DNA of 64,000 bases from Schizochytrium sp. TIO01. Its lineage: Eukaryota > Sar > Bigyra > Thraustochytrida > Thraustochytriidae. The notes under the pieces were generated by a model. That model worked only from the letters and a program-made list of their open reading frames with translations. It ran no database searches and was not told the DNA's origin. The stretch spans positions 2,268,001 through 2,332,000 of the forward strand of contig SMSO01000036.1 in assembly GCA_004764695.1 (NCBI GenBank), in the 5' to 3' direction. Shown one piece after another: positions 34,889-46,440 of this stretch (its first letter is position 1; each line of letters opens with the position of its first letter). The translations under genes were made by a program, and so were the position numbers.

Positions 34889-37243
34889 TTTCGCCTGTTT
34901 ATATTAAAGGTTAGCCCACCACCCGATGTATATCTATTTCAGGTTTGCAAGTTGTCGTTCCCCTCCTTTCCCGAACTTTCATATTTTCAGTATGGTCTTC
35001 GTTGCAACTCTTCAAGTTATCTTACCAAATTGATACTTAAAACGTCCAAAAGCTACTTTTTCAGGTCAGAGAAGCAAAGAAATTAAAAACTAAGCAACCA
35101 GGTTCTTTTGTTTAATTTAAAAAAAAAAAAAACATAAAAAAACTTATTTTTTGAATATTAAAACTGCAAAGAGATCCTCACATATCAGATAATTTTCTGG
35201 ACAAAGTAGAAGCCAACATAGCGTGGTTTATAAATCAAGAGTTCAATAAGAAAGTGGAACTTGATCATCCATCAGATGTCCTTGATAAGTAAAGTATTTC
35301 CTCCCTGTTCTTTGTGCATTGCTCTTCCCTCACCTCTCTCTCACTAAGTAAGATATGCGTTTTTTAAAATTAAAACTTAAAATTAAATTAATGTTATAAA
35401 AAAACATAAAATAAAGGTGGAGATTTAAAAAAAAAAGCGGAGACGCTCACCAACTAAAGCAGACCCATCTGAGCATCTTGGTGTCTTACTTAAGCCTTAA
35501 ACCAAGCATAGAGGCCCTGAACATCATGACCTTTACAAGGCTTTAAATGGAAGCTGTACGTACTGATCGAAGATAATGAAGAGATTTTTAAACAACGGCA
35601 TTCTTCCCCTCAAAGACCACAGCAACAGAGCAACAAAGCAAGAAAGCAACAGTCAAAGCCCTTCTGCATGCAGATTCAGCCTATCTTCAACTCCTCTGGA
35701 GCATATATAGAAAACCCATCCGCTTTGATATTTTCAGAACAGCAGGTCGTTGAAAACAGCTGCCTTAGTGCGCTCAGCGATATTGACCGGTCTTAGTCGC
35801 AGCTATCTATTTGTAAAGTCCCAACGTACACGACCTGTATCATGACTCCGGTGGATCCTTCGTCACGGCTGACATGACAAAGAAAAGCAGCTTTTGGTAG
35901 TCATCTGAAACCAGGTCATGGCACAGGCTCATATCGTCACATCTTGGGCAGAGACGATGGCACCAGCGCATTTGCGGAGACGATGAATATCAAAACCGTT
36001 AACGTTTACACTGTGATAGGTAAAAAAGAAGAAGAAGAAAAGTAGAATAGCAGAAACGGCAAAAACAAAGCGCTTTGAAGAAAGAATATCACTGCCGGAA
36101 TAGCCAAAGACAAGTCTATGGTTTTGCAGATACCATCATGCAAGACTGACCTTGGATTCGATGTAGCCGGTGAGAAGACTTGTTCGTTTGTCCAGCGGGA
36201 TATAACATATAGAAAGCATTCGCGTGTGCTAGCCGGTGGTCATTTACGCTGAAATAAATCTATGATATGTGATTCGAACGTAATCTTCAGAGCTTCTATC
36301 TTCATAGAGGATTCACCTATCTAAGAAAGACTGTGGATTTGATAGAACTTGACGCATGGGACGTATGGTCGCGCAAGACTGAAACTGGACTCGAATTGGT
36401 CAGCCAGAAGAGTTGTTCACGTATCCAACAGAATACAGCATATAGATGGAATTCAAGCGCGCAAAACTGGCTAGCCGGTGGTCATTTACGCTGAAATAAA
36501 TCTATGATCTGTAACTCTAGTGTATTTTTAACAGCTTCTATCTGTCTGAAGGGTTCGCCTTTGTAGTGACTTATAAATATTGAATGTCTAGCAAGAACCA
36601 AAGGGACGACATAGTAAAATCAGCTACTACTATTAGCAAAAGAAACCTCCTTGCAGAACGATTGGTATTTTTGAAGTGAACTTTTGAAGGAAAGCTAGCG
36701 TTGGAGTGGGCTAAGTTTGATGCTTTGATATACAAATCAAACCGTTACAGTCGAAGCACGCCACTTCTATATCTGGTCTCAGTTTTAATAATTGACAAGA
36801 CCTTTCCAGAGGTTGGAGGATTCCATTGTAAAACCTCAAGAATGTATAACGAACATATGAATGAGAACAAGATACCACCATAGTGTGCATAAATCGCAAG
36901 AAACAAGTACGGATACACCTGAATTGATGGCTGTAGAGACAAGATAGCCTCACCTCGTCAATTATGCATAGCACGTACCAGCTATTTCTTGGACTCAGAT
37001 TCATAACATGACTCAGTCTGCCTTGAAATCCAACTTCAATTGAGCCTTCCTAAAGTCTTCATAAACATAGTTAAACTCAGGCTCATCAGATCTAGAGTTC
37101 ACTAGATATATACCATTTACCTTCCATCTTAAAATTCAATAGCACACTAAATTGTTTTGCACGATATAGATGGCATTTTCAGAATGATGATCCAGTTTCC
37201 TTTGAAAAGGTGCAAAGAAAAAGAAAAAAAGATTCATAAGTGT
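34889..37243. other. 2.4 kb spacer between D and E
   Basis: Includes the 5' flank of D, A-rich tracts near 35120 and 35430, and a diverged direct repeat of about 190 bases with a 242-base period (36140-36560, separate entry). No gene recognised; short frames at 36701-37004 overlap on both strands. Confidence 0.5.
36140..36560. repeat. Direct repeat, two copies, 242-base period
   Basis: The block beginning CTAGCCGGTGGTCATTTACG is at 36229 and again at 36471, followed in both by the same CTGAAATAAATCTATGAT. Homology extends left to the CAAGACTGA at about 36142 and 36374 with more divergence, and right through an AGCTTCTATC motif. No protein is evident. Confidence 0.85.
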
Positions 37244-39301
37244 TTAGAAGTACGAAACTTCAAACCCAAGCCCAGACCTAACTTTGCGATCATCAGAATG
37301 AAAGTAAATCACCATGTCGCGTGACAACGGATCAAGTGTACTTGGCCGCTTTACCTTACCATCATATGTCGCGCGAAGTACAGTCTCGTATTCACCACCA
37401 CGCAAATTAGAAAAAAAGTTTTTCGTGTTCGACACAGTGCTCAGAACATCCCACGCCTCCAGGATATCCTTGTTTGCTTGTGTCGCGCCACCCACCATCT
37501 TAAACATTACAGTCTTGCCTTCCGGAGCACGCACCAGCCAGCATGCATCTTCGTTATTCTCGTACTGCTTGTCTGTCCCATTGTTCGTATCAAGAGTGAC
37601 CCACTCTCCAATCTGACTCAGCTCAACGATATTGTTGGCTTCAGGGTCCAAACATTTGGAAGCCCAATCAAGAGTGGCAGGAGGACATTCCTTCGCTTTC
37701 TTGACGCACTTTTGGGATGCACGGTCGTGAATCCAACCCTGAGGACAGCGACAATACGTGCCAAGAAATGCAGCTTCTTCTTCTTCAGAGTACGACGACT
37801 TGGGATCAGGAAGGTCAATGCAAATGCGGTTGGCATTCTTGGGACACCGCGTAGTGATCTTGTTCTGTCCGCACTGCGGTGAGCAGCTCGGATACCAGCA
37901 TTGCGCAAGTATCAAGTTGTTTGGACATTCTGGGTACGCATCGACATTAAGTGGGATAACAGGCTGTGTTGGTTGTGGAGTAGGTTTTGTAGGCCTTGGT
38001 GTGGGCTCGTTGGTTGGCGTTTTGGTTGGCTTGGGAGTTGGCTCACGTGTTGGTTTGTTCGTAGGTTGTGATGTTGGGCGTTTGGTGGGACGTCCTGTCG
38101 TGGGCTGAGGAGTAGGTTTTTTGGTGGGTACTTTGGTGGGACGCGGGGTTGGCTTTGGCGTGGGCTGGGGAGTAGCTGAAGCCACGACATGTTGATTGCA
38201 TGTAGAGGTAGTTCGCAAATCAACACAAAGTCTCACAGGGTATTTATTGTTGGAAGGCACATCAACTTTGACGGGGTTATTGGCATGGAGCTCACAGACA
38301 CCTTTGGCACCATCTGGCACGGCGTTGGTAGAGTAAAACTCATACGAGCGGCAGTATGCATCTTGAAGACAATTGTTGAAGCACTCAAGCTCAGATACAT
38401 CGTCGTATTTGACAAAGTCGCCATGGTAGTCAGTATTTGTTGCGTCGGTGGGCTTGACGAATCTACAATAGCCATGTGGAGCCATGAGGTTCGGGCATAG
38501 GGCGGTCGTTTCACGTTCAGGTACTGGGTATTTGCAGAATGGGATTCGTCGATGCAGAATGCGTCGCTGGTGTTTGTATCCGTTAAAGTCAGGATGAGCA
38601 TTTATGGTTCCATCTGCCATAATGAGAAGTTGATTGTTTGATTGACATCTTCGATTTATCGAGTAGTCAGAACCGTATGAACTAGTATATGGATTAGTGG
38701 ATTGGGCATTAGATGCATATGGTTTGATCCGAGAGTAATCCTCGTTTGTGTACTGCAGGTAAAAGTCAGTCTCATAATGGCCTGCGTTTGGTTCAGTTGT
38801 GTAGTCATCCCAAGGCTTTCTCCATTCATAGTAGTTGGATTGGTCGCACTCGGGGCCAAAATTTACAGTACCAAGCATACTCGTGAGTTGCTTCGACGTT
38901 TTCCTTAGTTGAGTAGTTGGATTGATGACATTTTTCACTGGACCAATAGTGTAATCAATGGGTTGCCATCCCGTAAATGCAGATGCTGCATTGGATGCTT
39001 TTAGAGCAAGTGTCATAGCTTTGACTTCTGCCTTATTTGTGAGTATAGCAGGTTGCACTGATGTATTGGGAAATTTTCGTTCGCAGTAAGTAGTATGCGT
39101 TTTATCAGAAGGATAGAACTGCCATGTGTAGCGACTCTTTGTAGTGGAGACTGCACCAATGCATACGCCTCCATTGAAGTAAAACCCCTCAACACATCGT
39201 GTGCTGGTGCTGCTGGCTGTTATAAGTGAGAAGCATTGCAAAAGCAACAAGAATAGAGCGAACATGGTGCCAAAACTAAGCAAAGGCGACCTCCAACTCA
39301 T
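37244..39301 (-). CDS. Paralog E: secreted CTLD-like / PAN / TIL / CUB protein
   Basis: 685 residues from the ATG at 39301 (MSWR), the start also present in F and G; an ATG five codons earlier (39316) is possible, and a GTG at 39352 is rejected. Signal peptide about 1-29 (ending LITA). N-terminal domain 36-256: C36, C47, YC73, FTGW109-112, C152, C219, PFC256; variable loop of 66 residues. PAN-like domain 269-368 ([16 protein letters not shown]), Pro-Thr linker 378-447, TIL-like domain 459-539 with ten cysteines, CUB-like domain 549-685. The last 35 residues differ from F-H (ending FEVSYF), while most of 250-620 is almost identical to them. First minus-strand neighbour of the divergence point. 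Confidence 0.85.
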   Translation of the reverse strand: MSWRSPLLSFGTMFALFLLLLQCFSLITASSTSTRCVEGFYFNGGVCIGAVSTTKSRYTWQFYPSDKTHTTYCERKFPNTSVQPAILTNKAEVKAMTLALKASNAASAFTGWQPIDYTIGPVKNVINPTTQLRKTSKQLTSMLGTVNFGPECDQSNYYEWRKPWDDYTTEPNAGHYETDFYLQYTNEDYSRIKPYASNAQSTNPYTSSYGSDYSINRRCQSNNQLLIMADGTINAHPDFNGYKHQRRILHRRIPFCKYPVPERETTALCPNLMAPHGYCRFVKPTDATNTDYHGDFVKYDDVSELECFNNCLQDAYCRSYEFYSTNAVPDGAKGVCELHANNPVKVDVPSNNKYPVRLCVDLRTTSTCNQHVVASATPQPTPKPTPRPTKVPTKKPTPQPTTGRPTKRPTSQPTNKPTREPTPKPTKTPTNEPTPRPTKPTPQPTQPVIPLNVDAYPECPNNLILAQCWYPSCSPQCGQNKITTRCPKNANRICIDLPDPKSSYSEEEEAAFLGTYCRCPQGWIHDRASQKCVKKAKECPPATLDWASKCLDPEANNIVELSQIGEWVTLDTNNGTDKQYENNEDACWLVRAPEGKTVMFKMVGGATQANKDILEAWDVLSTVSNTKNFFSNLRGGEYETVLRATYDGKVKRPSTLDPLSRDMVIYFHSDDRKVRSGLGFEVSYF

Positions 39302-41930
39302 TGGAGTACCAAACATGAATCTAGTCGTCCTTGTTTTGATTTTGCTGATCACAGCTGATGCTTATACATCGGAAAAGAATATGATATTAGTGAGGTTAAT
39401 ATGGAGACTGAGGATTTAGCGATCAGCTCCAGAATTTGATGGTCAGGATATGTTGGATGATTCGGCCCTATTTTTGAAAATTATAATGATGGCATACAGA
39501 CATAATAATATATTACTAAGTCTAATAAATAGAATCGTAGTCTGGTTTGATGAGTAAGATAAAGTTAGTTAGACCTCTCGGCACATGAACAACACTCTAG
39601 CATGATATTACCTAATACATTAGCAGGTGCTATTCATTTGAGGGTTTGTCAGCCGTGATTAGGAAGAAGATGTCCCCGTGTCGTTCAGGTTACCAAGTTC
39701 ACGCTATTTATCTATAATGGAAATACAATAGGTATTATATACACATATACTAATAGTGCTGGAATTCAGGAGAAACAATATTAGTGGTATGGAAGGATCG
39801 GAATCCTTTAGTTATTCTGACACAGCAGCAGTAGTAGTGTACACGACTTTGTGATCTCGTGTTAATCCAAATGGTCCTATTATATATTGTGTGTTCTAGT
39901 ATGGACGGTGGCCATTCTGAGGCACAACTAGTATAGGCCTGGTTGTCTGTCACTCTCACTTGCCAGGAGGTGACGCTCGTCGATCCTTTCGCATTGATGA
40001 AAGTTAGAATATCCCTGTGGTGCTAATACAGCTGCTCTTTTACCATTTGTTGTGTCATCCATGGATTTATTACACTCAAACTATGAGGTTGATAGGTGTT
40101 GCAGTAGTGAAGGGATTGCTTCACCTGAACTCAAGTCTTCGTAGTAGGAATATATAGCAAGACCCGGCAAGGACCTACATGATGAGTGTCCTATATATTT
40201 TTAATTATTTTTTTAATACGCTTTTATTAAAGGAAAATATTGATAATAATATCAATGTTCATCTTTCAAGATTGCACAATTCATGGGTTTGGCTGAGCTT
40301 GCGTCTCTGCATATGTGATCACCTTAGGTTAGCCAACATATTACCTTCAATCCCTCCGTAGACAGTGAATAATTTGATAATTGAAGTTATTATTTTTTTA
40401 AATATTATTTTTTACTAAAACATATTGGCTTCTCCTCACTTTGTTTTTCTATATTGATTACAACATACCGAGCTTCTTACGCAGCTCTGGGCTCTCAAGA
40501 ACTAATTTTCCATATTTCTCTTGCAGTCTTGACCTTGGACTAGTCTGAAGGCTCCTGCGACTTGGGTTGTAAAGATACATACATTTATGAGACATCCTTT
40601 TTTAGCCCTGAACTGAAACTGGCGACGCAGACCATAAACAAAGCATAAATAGTAATAAAGCAAAATTATACATTTTCCTTGTAGGTAGTTGATTTTTATT
40701 TTATTCAAATTTCCATTAAAAATTAATCGAATCCTGTTAGGTAGGTATCTGTACACCTACCACTAGTGGTTCCCGGATTTAGACTTTCAAAAACAAATTA
40801 TTATTTAAAAAATTAGAATTAAAATTAAAATATTTGAATAGACTTGTCCGTACCAGCAGAACTATTCGATATGCACGAGACTAGCGTTCAAACTATGGAA
40901 GCCTGGGTACTGCCCTGCCGATAAGGGCTGGTTCGTGCAGGTGCACCAGGCTTAGGTTTATGCCAATTTCAATGCTCCACGGCCCAGTTAAAATTCCGAA
41001 CGTTTCGGTGCTGACCAACTTCAGAACTTTAAGTTGTCCTCTCAGAATGAGATCAAGAGGACTTTGTCCGCAGTTAAAAGCCCAAATTGGCCCTGTAAGG
41101 ATAGCCGGAAGCAAACGTGCCGTGGAACAGCCGGGGGACTGAGGCCTCCGGGTACTGTATATTTTGGGACTCAGATGATAACCTGGTGCAGCAGCCACTA
41201 CTGCACTAGTCTATTTTCAGTTTGGCCTCTCAGTTAAGATCCCCCGTACGCAATGTATTTAGCAGCATACTTGGCTGGTCTAGGGCAGGTGTAGGTACCT
41301 GCTTTAGCTAACGTGTTTGCATAATTAGATCATGCGTTTTGCAAATGATCTTGTTTCGTGATACACTTTTTTTCCTTACTCTTTTTTGGAGAGCCATAAC
41401 TTAACATATGAATATGCACAAGTTGGGGTAGTACATCAACGCTGCACACTTCTTTCTCTTTTTAATTTAAAAACAAAATGGATATACATAAAGTGATATG
41501 CATAGTAAGCACCTAGGTGTTAACGTAATACTCGTGAACAGGCACTGTTTCTATTAACGTTTGCACATATATATTAAGAGCTACTAATGTAAGTAATACG
41601 AAATCGAGCCCCTAAGCAAAGAACGCTGTTCCAAATATAGCCTGCAGTACCTTTTTCAAAAATGGGGAGCTTCACCTTCTTGAAAATTGTGAAGGCGAAT
41701 ATAACTCGAACTTAGAACATCAACTAATAGAGCGTTTGGCTGCAGACAATCACGATATCAAATATATTCCAAAGTAGGCCCGGATAGACTCCATTTTTGG
41801 CAGTAATCAAGTCATCAGAATTTCAATTTAAAAGGTGTATCAGATATAAAAAATGAGACAACTTGAGTGGTCCCTCAATATGTGCAAAATAGTGGCTTGT
41901 ATCTTCCTAATCACGGCTGACTAGTGGCAC

Positions 41931-41990
41931 TTTTTTTTTTTTTTTTTTTTTTTTTTTCCGAACGAGCGAGTGACCTTTATTTTGTATTGT
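41931..41990 (-). mobile_element. Possible retroposed 3' end (AATAAA plus poly-A, minus strand)
   Basis: Read on the minus strand, AATAAA is followed 18 bases later by 27 uninterrupted A. The corresponding place upstream of G and H lacks this sequence: homology breaks exactly at the left edge of the T run, after CTGACTAGT. This fits insertion of a reverse-transcribed polyadenylated RNA. The 5' end and target duplication are not resolved. Confidence 0.4.
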
Positions 41991-42169
41991 ATTCAGTTAG
42001 TGACAATATAAGTAAGAACTGTAAAACCATGCAATCGTCTGCTAGTAAGTAGAAATGCAATTCGATACAACTCTTCCATTCAAAACTACACGTGACAGGT
42101 TGAAGTTATCTATTTACTACTTATACCTAGAGGTTTTTTTTAAGAAAAGAAAAGAGTATTAGCATAATC

Positions 42170-42222
42170 TGAATTATCTGGAAAGTGAAGCAATAATTCA
42201 GACAGCAAAACCGAAACAAGGA
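42170..42222 (+). promoter_or_regulatory. Conserved upstream block of F
   Basis: A roughly 50-base block beginning GAATTATCTG and ending with CAAAACCGAAACAAGGAC lies 26 bases before the ATG. It recurs upstream of G (47020-47072) and H (51851-51900), and its last part occurs before E. It may be core promoter or 5' leader; the function is inferred only from conservation. Confidence 0.4.
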
Positions 42223-42248
42223 CAATTGGATTCATGATTTGTACTTCA

Positions 42249-44318
42249 ATGAGTTGGAGGTCACCTTCCCTTAGCTTTGGCACCATGCTCGCTCTACTCC
42301 TGTTCCTGTTGCAATGCTTCTCACTTGCAACAGCCAGCAGCACCAGCACACGATGTGTTGAGGGGTTCTACTTCAATGGAGGCGTATGTATTGGTGCAGT
42401 CTCCACTACGAAGAGTCGCTACATATGGCAGTTTTACCACTCTTTTAAAAAACAAACTACTTACTGCGAACGCAAATTCCCCAATACATCAGTTCAACCT
42501 GCTATACTCACAAATAAGGCAGAGGTCAAAGCCATGACACTTGCCCTAAAGGCCACGAAAGCAGGATCTGCATTTATAGGCTGGGAGCCCTTTGACTATA
42601 CTATCGGTCCAGTGAAAAATGTCATTAGTCCAACAACCAGAGAGAAAAAGACATCGAAGCAACTCAAAAATATGCTTGGCCCTATTGATTTTGGTCCAGA
42701 ATGCGAAAGATCTTATTACAATTATGAATGGAGACAGCCTTGGTATGGCCGTTATTATGAATCAAATACTGATTCTGAATATTCATCCAGCTTTGAGACC
42801 TATACAACAGAAGAATATTCTCGAATTCGGCCGTACGAATCATCGGATAAACCAGATTATGATTCTCGGTGGTATGATACTTATCCCTCTGTTGATTATT
42901 CGGAATCACGAAGATGTCAATCAAACAATCAACTTCTCATTATGGCAGATGGAACCATCACTGCCAATCCTGACTTTAAAGGATTAGGCTTCAGGCGGCG
43001 AATTTTGAATCGGCGAATCCCATTCTGCAAATACCCAGTACCTGAACGTGAAACGACCGCCCTATGCCCGAACCTCATGGCTCCACATGGCTATTGTAGA
43101 TTCGTCAAGCCCACCGACGCAACAAATACTGACTACCATGGCGACTTTGTCAAATACGACGATGTATCTGAGCTTGAGTGCTTCAACAATTGTCTTCAAG
43201 ATGCATACTGCCGCTCGTATGAGTTTTACTCTACCAACGCCGTGCCAGATGGTGCCAAAGGTGTCTGTGAGCTCCATGCCAATAACCCCGTCAAAGTTGA
43301 TGTGCCTTCCAACAATAAATACCCTGTGAGACTTTGTGTTGATTTGCGAACTACCTCTACATGCAATCAGCATATCGTGGCTTCAGCTACTCCCCAGCCC
43401 ACGCCAAAGCCAACCCCGCGTCCCACCAAAGTACCGACCAAAAAACCTACTCCTCAGCCCACGACAGGACGTCCCACCAAACGCCCGACACCACAACCTA
43501 CGAACAAACCAACACGTGAGCCAACTCCCAAGCCAACCAAAACGCCAACCAACGAGCCCACACCAAGGCCTACAAAACCTACTCCACAACCAACAGAGCC
43601 TGTTATCCCTCTTAATGTCGATGCGTACCCAGAATGTCCAAACAACTTGATACTTGCGCAATGCTGGTATCCGAGCTGCTCACCGCAGTGCGGACAGAAC
43701 AAGATCACTACGCGGTGTCCCAAGAATGCCAATCGCATTTGCATTGACCTTCCTGATCCCAAGTCGTCGTACTCTGAAGAAGAAGAAGCTGCATTTCTTG
43801 GCACGTATTGTCGCTGTCCTCAGGGTTGGATTCACGACCGTGCATCCCAAAAGTGCGTCAAGAAAGCGAAGGAATGTCCTCCTGCCACTCTTGATTGGGC
43901 TTCCAAATGTTTGGACCCTGAAGCCAACAATATCGTTGAGCTGAGTCAGATTGGAGAGTGGGTCACTCTTGATACGAACAATGGGACAGACAAGCAGTAC
44001 GAGAATAACGAAGATGCATGCTGGCTGGTGCGTGCTCCGAAAGGCAAGACTGTAATGTTTAAGGTGATGGGTGGCGCGACACAAGCAAACAAGGATATCC
44101 TGGAGGTGTGGGATGTTCTAAGCACAGTGTCAAGCACGAAAAACTTTTTTTCTAATTTGCGTGGTGGTGAATACGAGACTGTACTCCGCGCGACATATGA
44201 TGGTAAGGTGAAGAGTCCGAATACACTTGACCCGTTGTCACGCGACATGGTGATTCATTTTCATTCTGATGATCGCAAAGTTAGCTCTGGGCTCGATTTT
44301 AGAGTTACATACTACTAA
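42249..44318 (+). CDS. Paralog F: secreted CTLD-like / PAN / TIL / CUB protein
   Basis: 689 residues from the ATG at 42249 (MSWR). An in-frame ATG five codons earlier (42234) exists but is absent in G, so the later start is preferred. Signal peptide about 1-29 (ending LATA). N-terminal domain 36-260: C36, C47, YC73, FIGW, C152, C223, PFC260; the loop is 70 residues with the marks [13 protein letters not shown] and [10 protein letters not shown], more like H than like its neighbour G. PAN-like, Pro-Thr, TIL-like and CUB-like domains follow as in E, shifted by four residues. The C-terminus ([12 protein letters not shown]) is shared with G and H but not E. No membrane anchor. Confidence 0.85.
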   Translation: MSWRSPSLSFGTMLALLLFLLQCFSLATASSTSTRCVEGFYFNGGVCIGAVSTTKSRYIWQFYHSFKKQTTYCERKFPNTSVQPAILTNKAEVKAMTLALKATKAGSAFIGWEPFDYTIGPVKNVISPTTREKKTSKQLKNMLGPIDFGPECERSYYNYEWRQPWYGRYYESNTDSEYSSSFETYTTEEYSRIRPYESSDKPDYDSRWYDTYPSVDYSESRRCQSNNQLLIMADGTITANPDFKGLGFRRRILNRRIPFCKYPVPERETTALCPNLMAPHGYCRFVKPTDATNTDYHGDFVKYDDVSELECFNNCLQDAYCRSYEFYSTNAVPDGAKGVCELHANNPVKVDVPSNNKYPVRLCVDLRTTSTCNQHIVASATPQPTPKPTPRPTKVPTKKPTPQPTTGRPTKRPTPQPTNKPTREPTPKPTKTPTNEPTPRPTKPTPQPTEPVIPLNVDAYPECPNNLILAQCWYPSCSPQCGQNKITTRCPKNANRICIDLPDPKSSYSEEEEAAFLGTYCRCPQGWIHDRASQKCVKKAKECPPATLDWASKCLDPEANNIVELSQIGEWVTLDTNNGTDKQYENNEDACWLVRAPKGKTVMFKVMGGATQANKDILEVWDVLSTVSSTKNFFSNLRGGEYETVLRATYDGKVKSPNTLDPLSRDMVIHFHSDDRKVSSGLDFRVTYY

Positions 44319-44761
44319 GAAGAGAATATATTATTTGTTTTAATTTTTAGTTGTTTTTAACTTTCAATTGTTTTAACACGGACTTGGCGAATGAAGAATA
44401 CCCTGAAATCAGCAGATTTGGGCATGGCTGAAACCCCTATATGACATGGAGCAGGTTAATCAATTGGCCTCACCGAGTTTGCCCCGAGAAAAGACGTTTG
44501 TCGGTGTCTTCGTGGTTGAAAAGTCAAACAGAGACCTCGGGTGCGCTGCTTAAGATGGACAGGTAGCTGGCACATAGGATATACTACAGCATGGTTCTTA
44601 CATGCGCCTGTAAAGCCTTTATATGCCGATGGAATCGTTGTGGTTTGTGCTCACGTTGTGAATGCGAAAGAAGGGACAGATGAACAGCGCAAGGTCCACA
44701 AGGTCGGTAAACCTAAGAGAGTGAGGAAGATGAATGTTCAACGTCAAGCCTTCGGGAAGGC

Positions 44762-45046
44762 ATGCAAGTCGATTCGATGGCAATAGAAATTTCTGACGCT
44801 CCACTGCTGCGAAAAGCTCGCAGACTTATTCGTGCTAAGCCTGCTGTTGTTGGCACGCCTGGCAAAGATGCAAATAGTCCTTTGGATGGAGATGCTGGGT
44901 TAGAACCAAACCTTTCAGAAAACACTAATGAAAGCGCCGAAAATATTGATGACCGAAGATCTAATGCAAAGGAACCAGGTTCTGAGGACATGCACCTTCG
45001 ACAAACCCAAACTAAAACTAAGGATGCGTCACCCGCCAGCCCATAG
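44762..45046 (+). CDS. Small hypothetical ORF in the duplicated spacer (copy 1)
   Basis: 94 residues from an ATG, hydrophilic, with a basic start (LLRKARRLIRAKP) and an acidic, Asn/Glu/Asp-rich middle. The copy at 49607-49891 differs by two residues, but the surrounding DNA is equally conserved, so selection is not shown. After its stop the same frame stays open to about 45290 and contains SYGLESFSTVQQSAIKSVF, which resembles the Q motif of DEAD-box helicases. It may be a relic of a larger gene. Low confidence as a functional gene. Confidence 0.22.
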   Translation: MQVDSMAIEISDAPLLRKARRLIRAKPAVVGTPGKDANSPLDGDAGLEPNLSENTNESAENIDDRRSNAKEPGSEDMHLRQTQTKTKDASPASP

Positions 45047-46399
45047 GAAATTGAGTTTGCCAACATTTGTCAATTCAACCCCCAAATTACAATAGTCGAT
45101 GATCTATTTACTGCTTTCCAGCTAACTCTGTACATTGGTACACTGATCTCACGATTTGCAGAACGAAGCTCATATGGACTTGAATCGTTCTCAACTGTGC
45201 AGCAATCTGCAATAAAGAGTGTCTTCACAACAATAGTCACCAATGTCCCGCGCATCATTCACCCGTGCAATCTCTTTTGTCGATGTTATTGTTATCTCTA
45301 ATATCGCTATTATAGTAATAGATTCTTGTTTTTTGTTTGTTTGATGTTGTATTTTGTTATCGTTGGTTGACTAAAATTGCCTCTAGACTATCTTCGCACC
45401 ATTACAACTTTGAATTAATTGTGATGAATGTTAGTGTCATGAAATAATAAGAGAGTTCTAGACTCAGTTGAGCAAGTCCAACTATCTAAAGAAGGCTTAC
45501 GTGATGAATACCTTCATCTCTATTATCTTCTGACATGAGGCTTGCCGCTCTTTGAAACTGGAAACTGCATTGTAGCCCCGTAGCCTGGAGTTTTTTATTC
45601 AGAGTATATCTTCTTTAAAAAAATCAAAAATAGCACTACTGGTATGCATACTTTATTAGCACTGAAAACTGGTTTTGCCTTAGCTAGTCAGATTATTCAC
45701 TTCATTCGTAATCTGTATATTTTTATTACTTGGATTTAAATATTAATTAAAATCAATATTGTTATTTATGAACGATTTAATTCAGAAAAGCCTTTTGCAA
45801 CTCGGATTGAAAGTACCTTATCGGCTTGGCAGTAGACTGAACATTATATTACCTTCAAGTGCTCAACCACCTGAAAGAATTCAGATGTCTTCCGGCAACC
45901 ACGATTTACAATATTCTCCCTGATATTTCTTGAATGGAGACAATAATTATTTGATGAACATTAAAAGGACTATTACCACCACCACCAACCCATTTATTCT
46001 TACTGATAATCAAAATAAATCACACAATGGAACCGCCCGGACACCTGAGGGAATGTAAGTTTTGGGCTTCGCTTGATAAGTTTAGTTGTAGGCAGCGGTA
46101 TTCACTATTTATGTACGATTAAACTGATTTTTTATTCAGAGTCTGAAATCAAGCCAGCTTGTATTGGCACTAACAACTGATTAATCATTGCAAATCTCAT
46201 TGCCAGTCATAGGCGTCTGCAAAATTTGAGCACAACATGAGGATAAGACCACTCCAAATGCCTCTATTATCTAGTTAAAGAGCTATATTGCTCTTTTCTG
46301 AGAGCCATGTTATCGCACATGAAAATGCACAAAGTCCATCAACGCGTGCACACTTTAAAATATTTAAAAACTCAAAACTTATTCTTAATAAAATGTTTG

Positions 46400-46440
<41 letters not shown>

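Larger units (their letters stand above)
39302..42248. other. Divergent intergenic region between E and F
   Basis: Both genes fire outward from this 2.9 kb, so it should hold two promoters. Short blocks near each gene are mirrored: the E flank at 39644-39670 is the reverse complement of a block at about 41900 upstream of F, consistent with an inverted duplication. Also present are a 27-base T run (41931-41957) with the marks of a retroposed tail, and a more GC-rich patch at 40890-41240 whose minus-strand frame has an ankyrin-like phrase. No intact gene. Confidence 0.5.
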
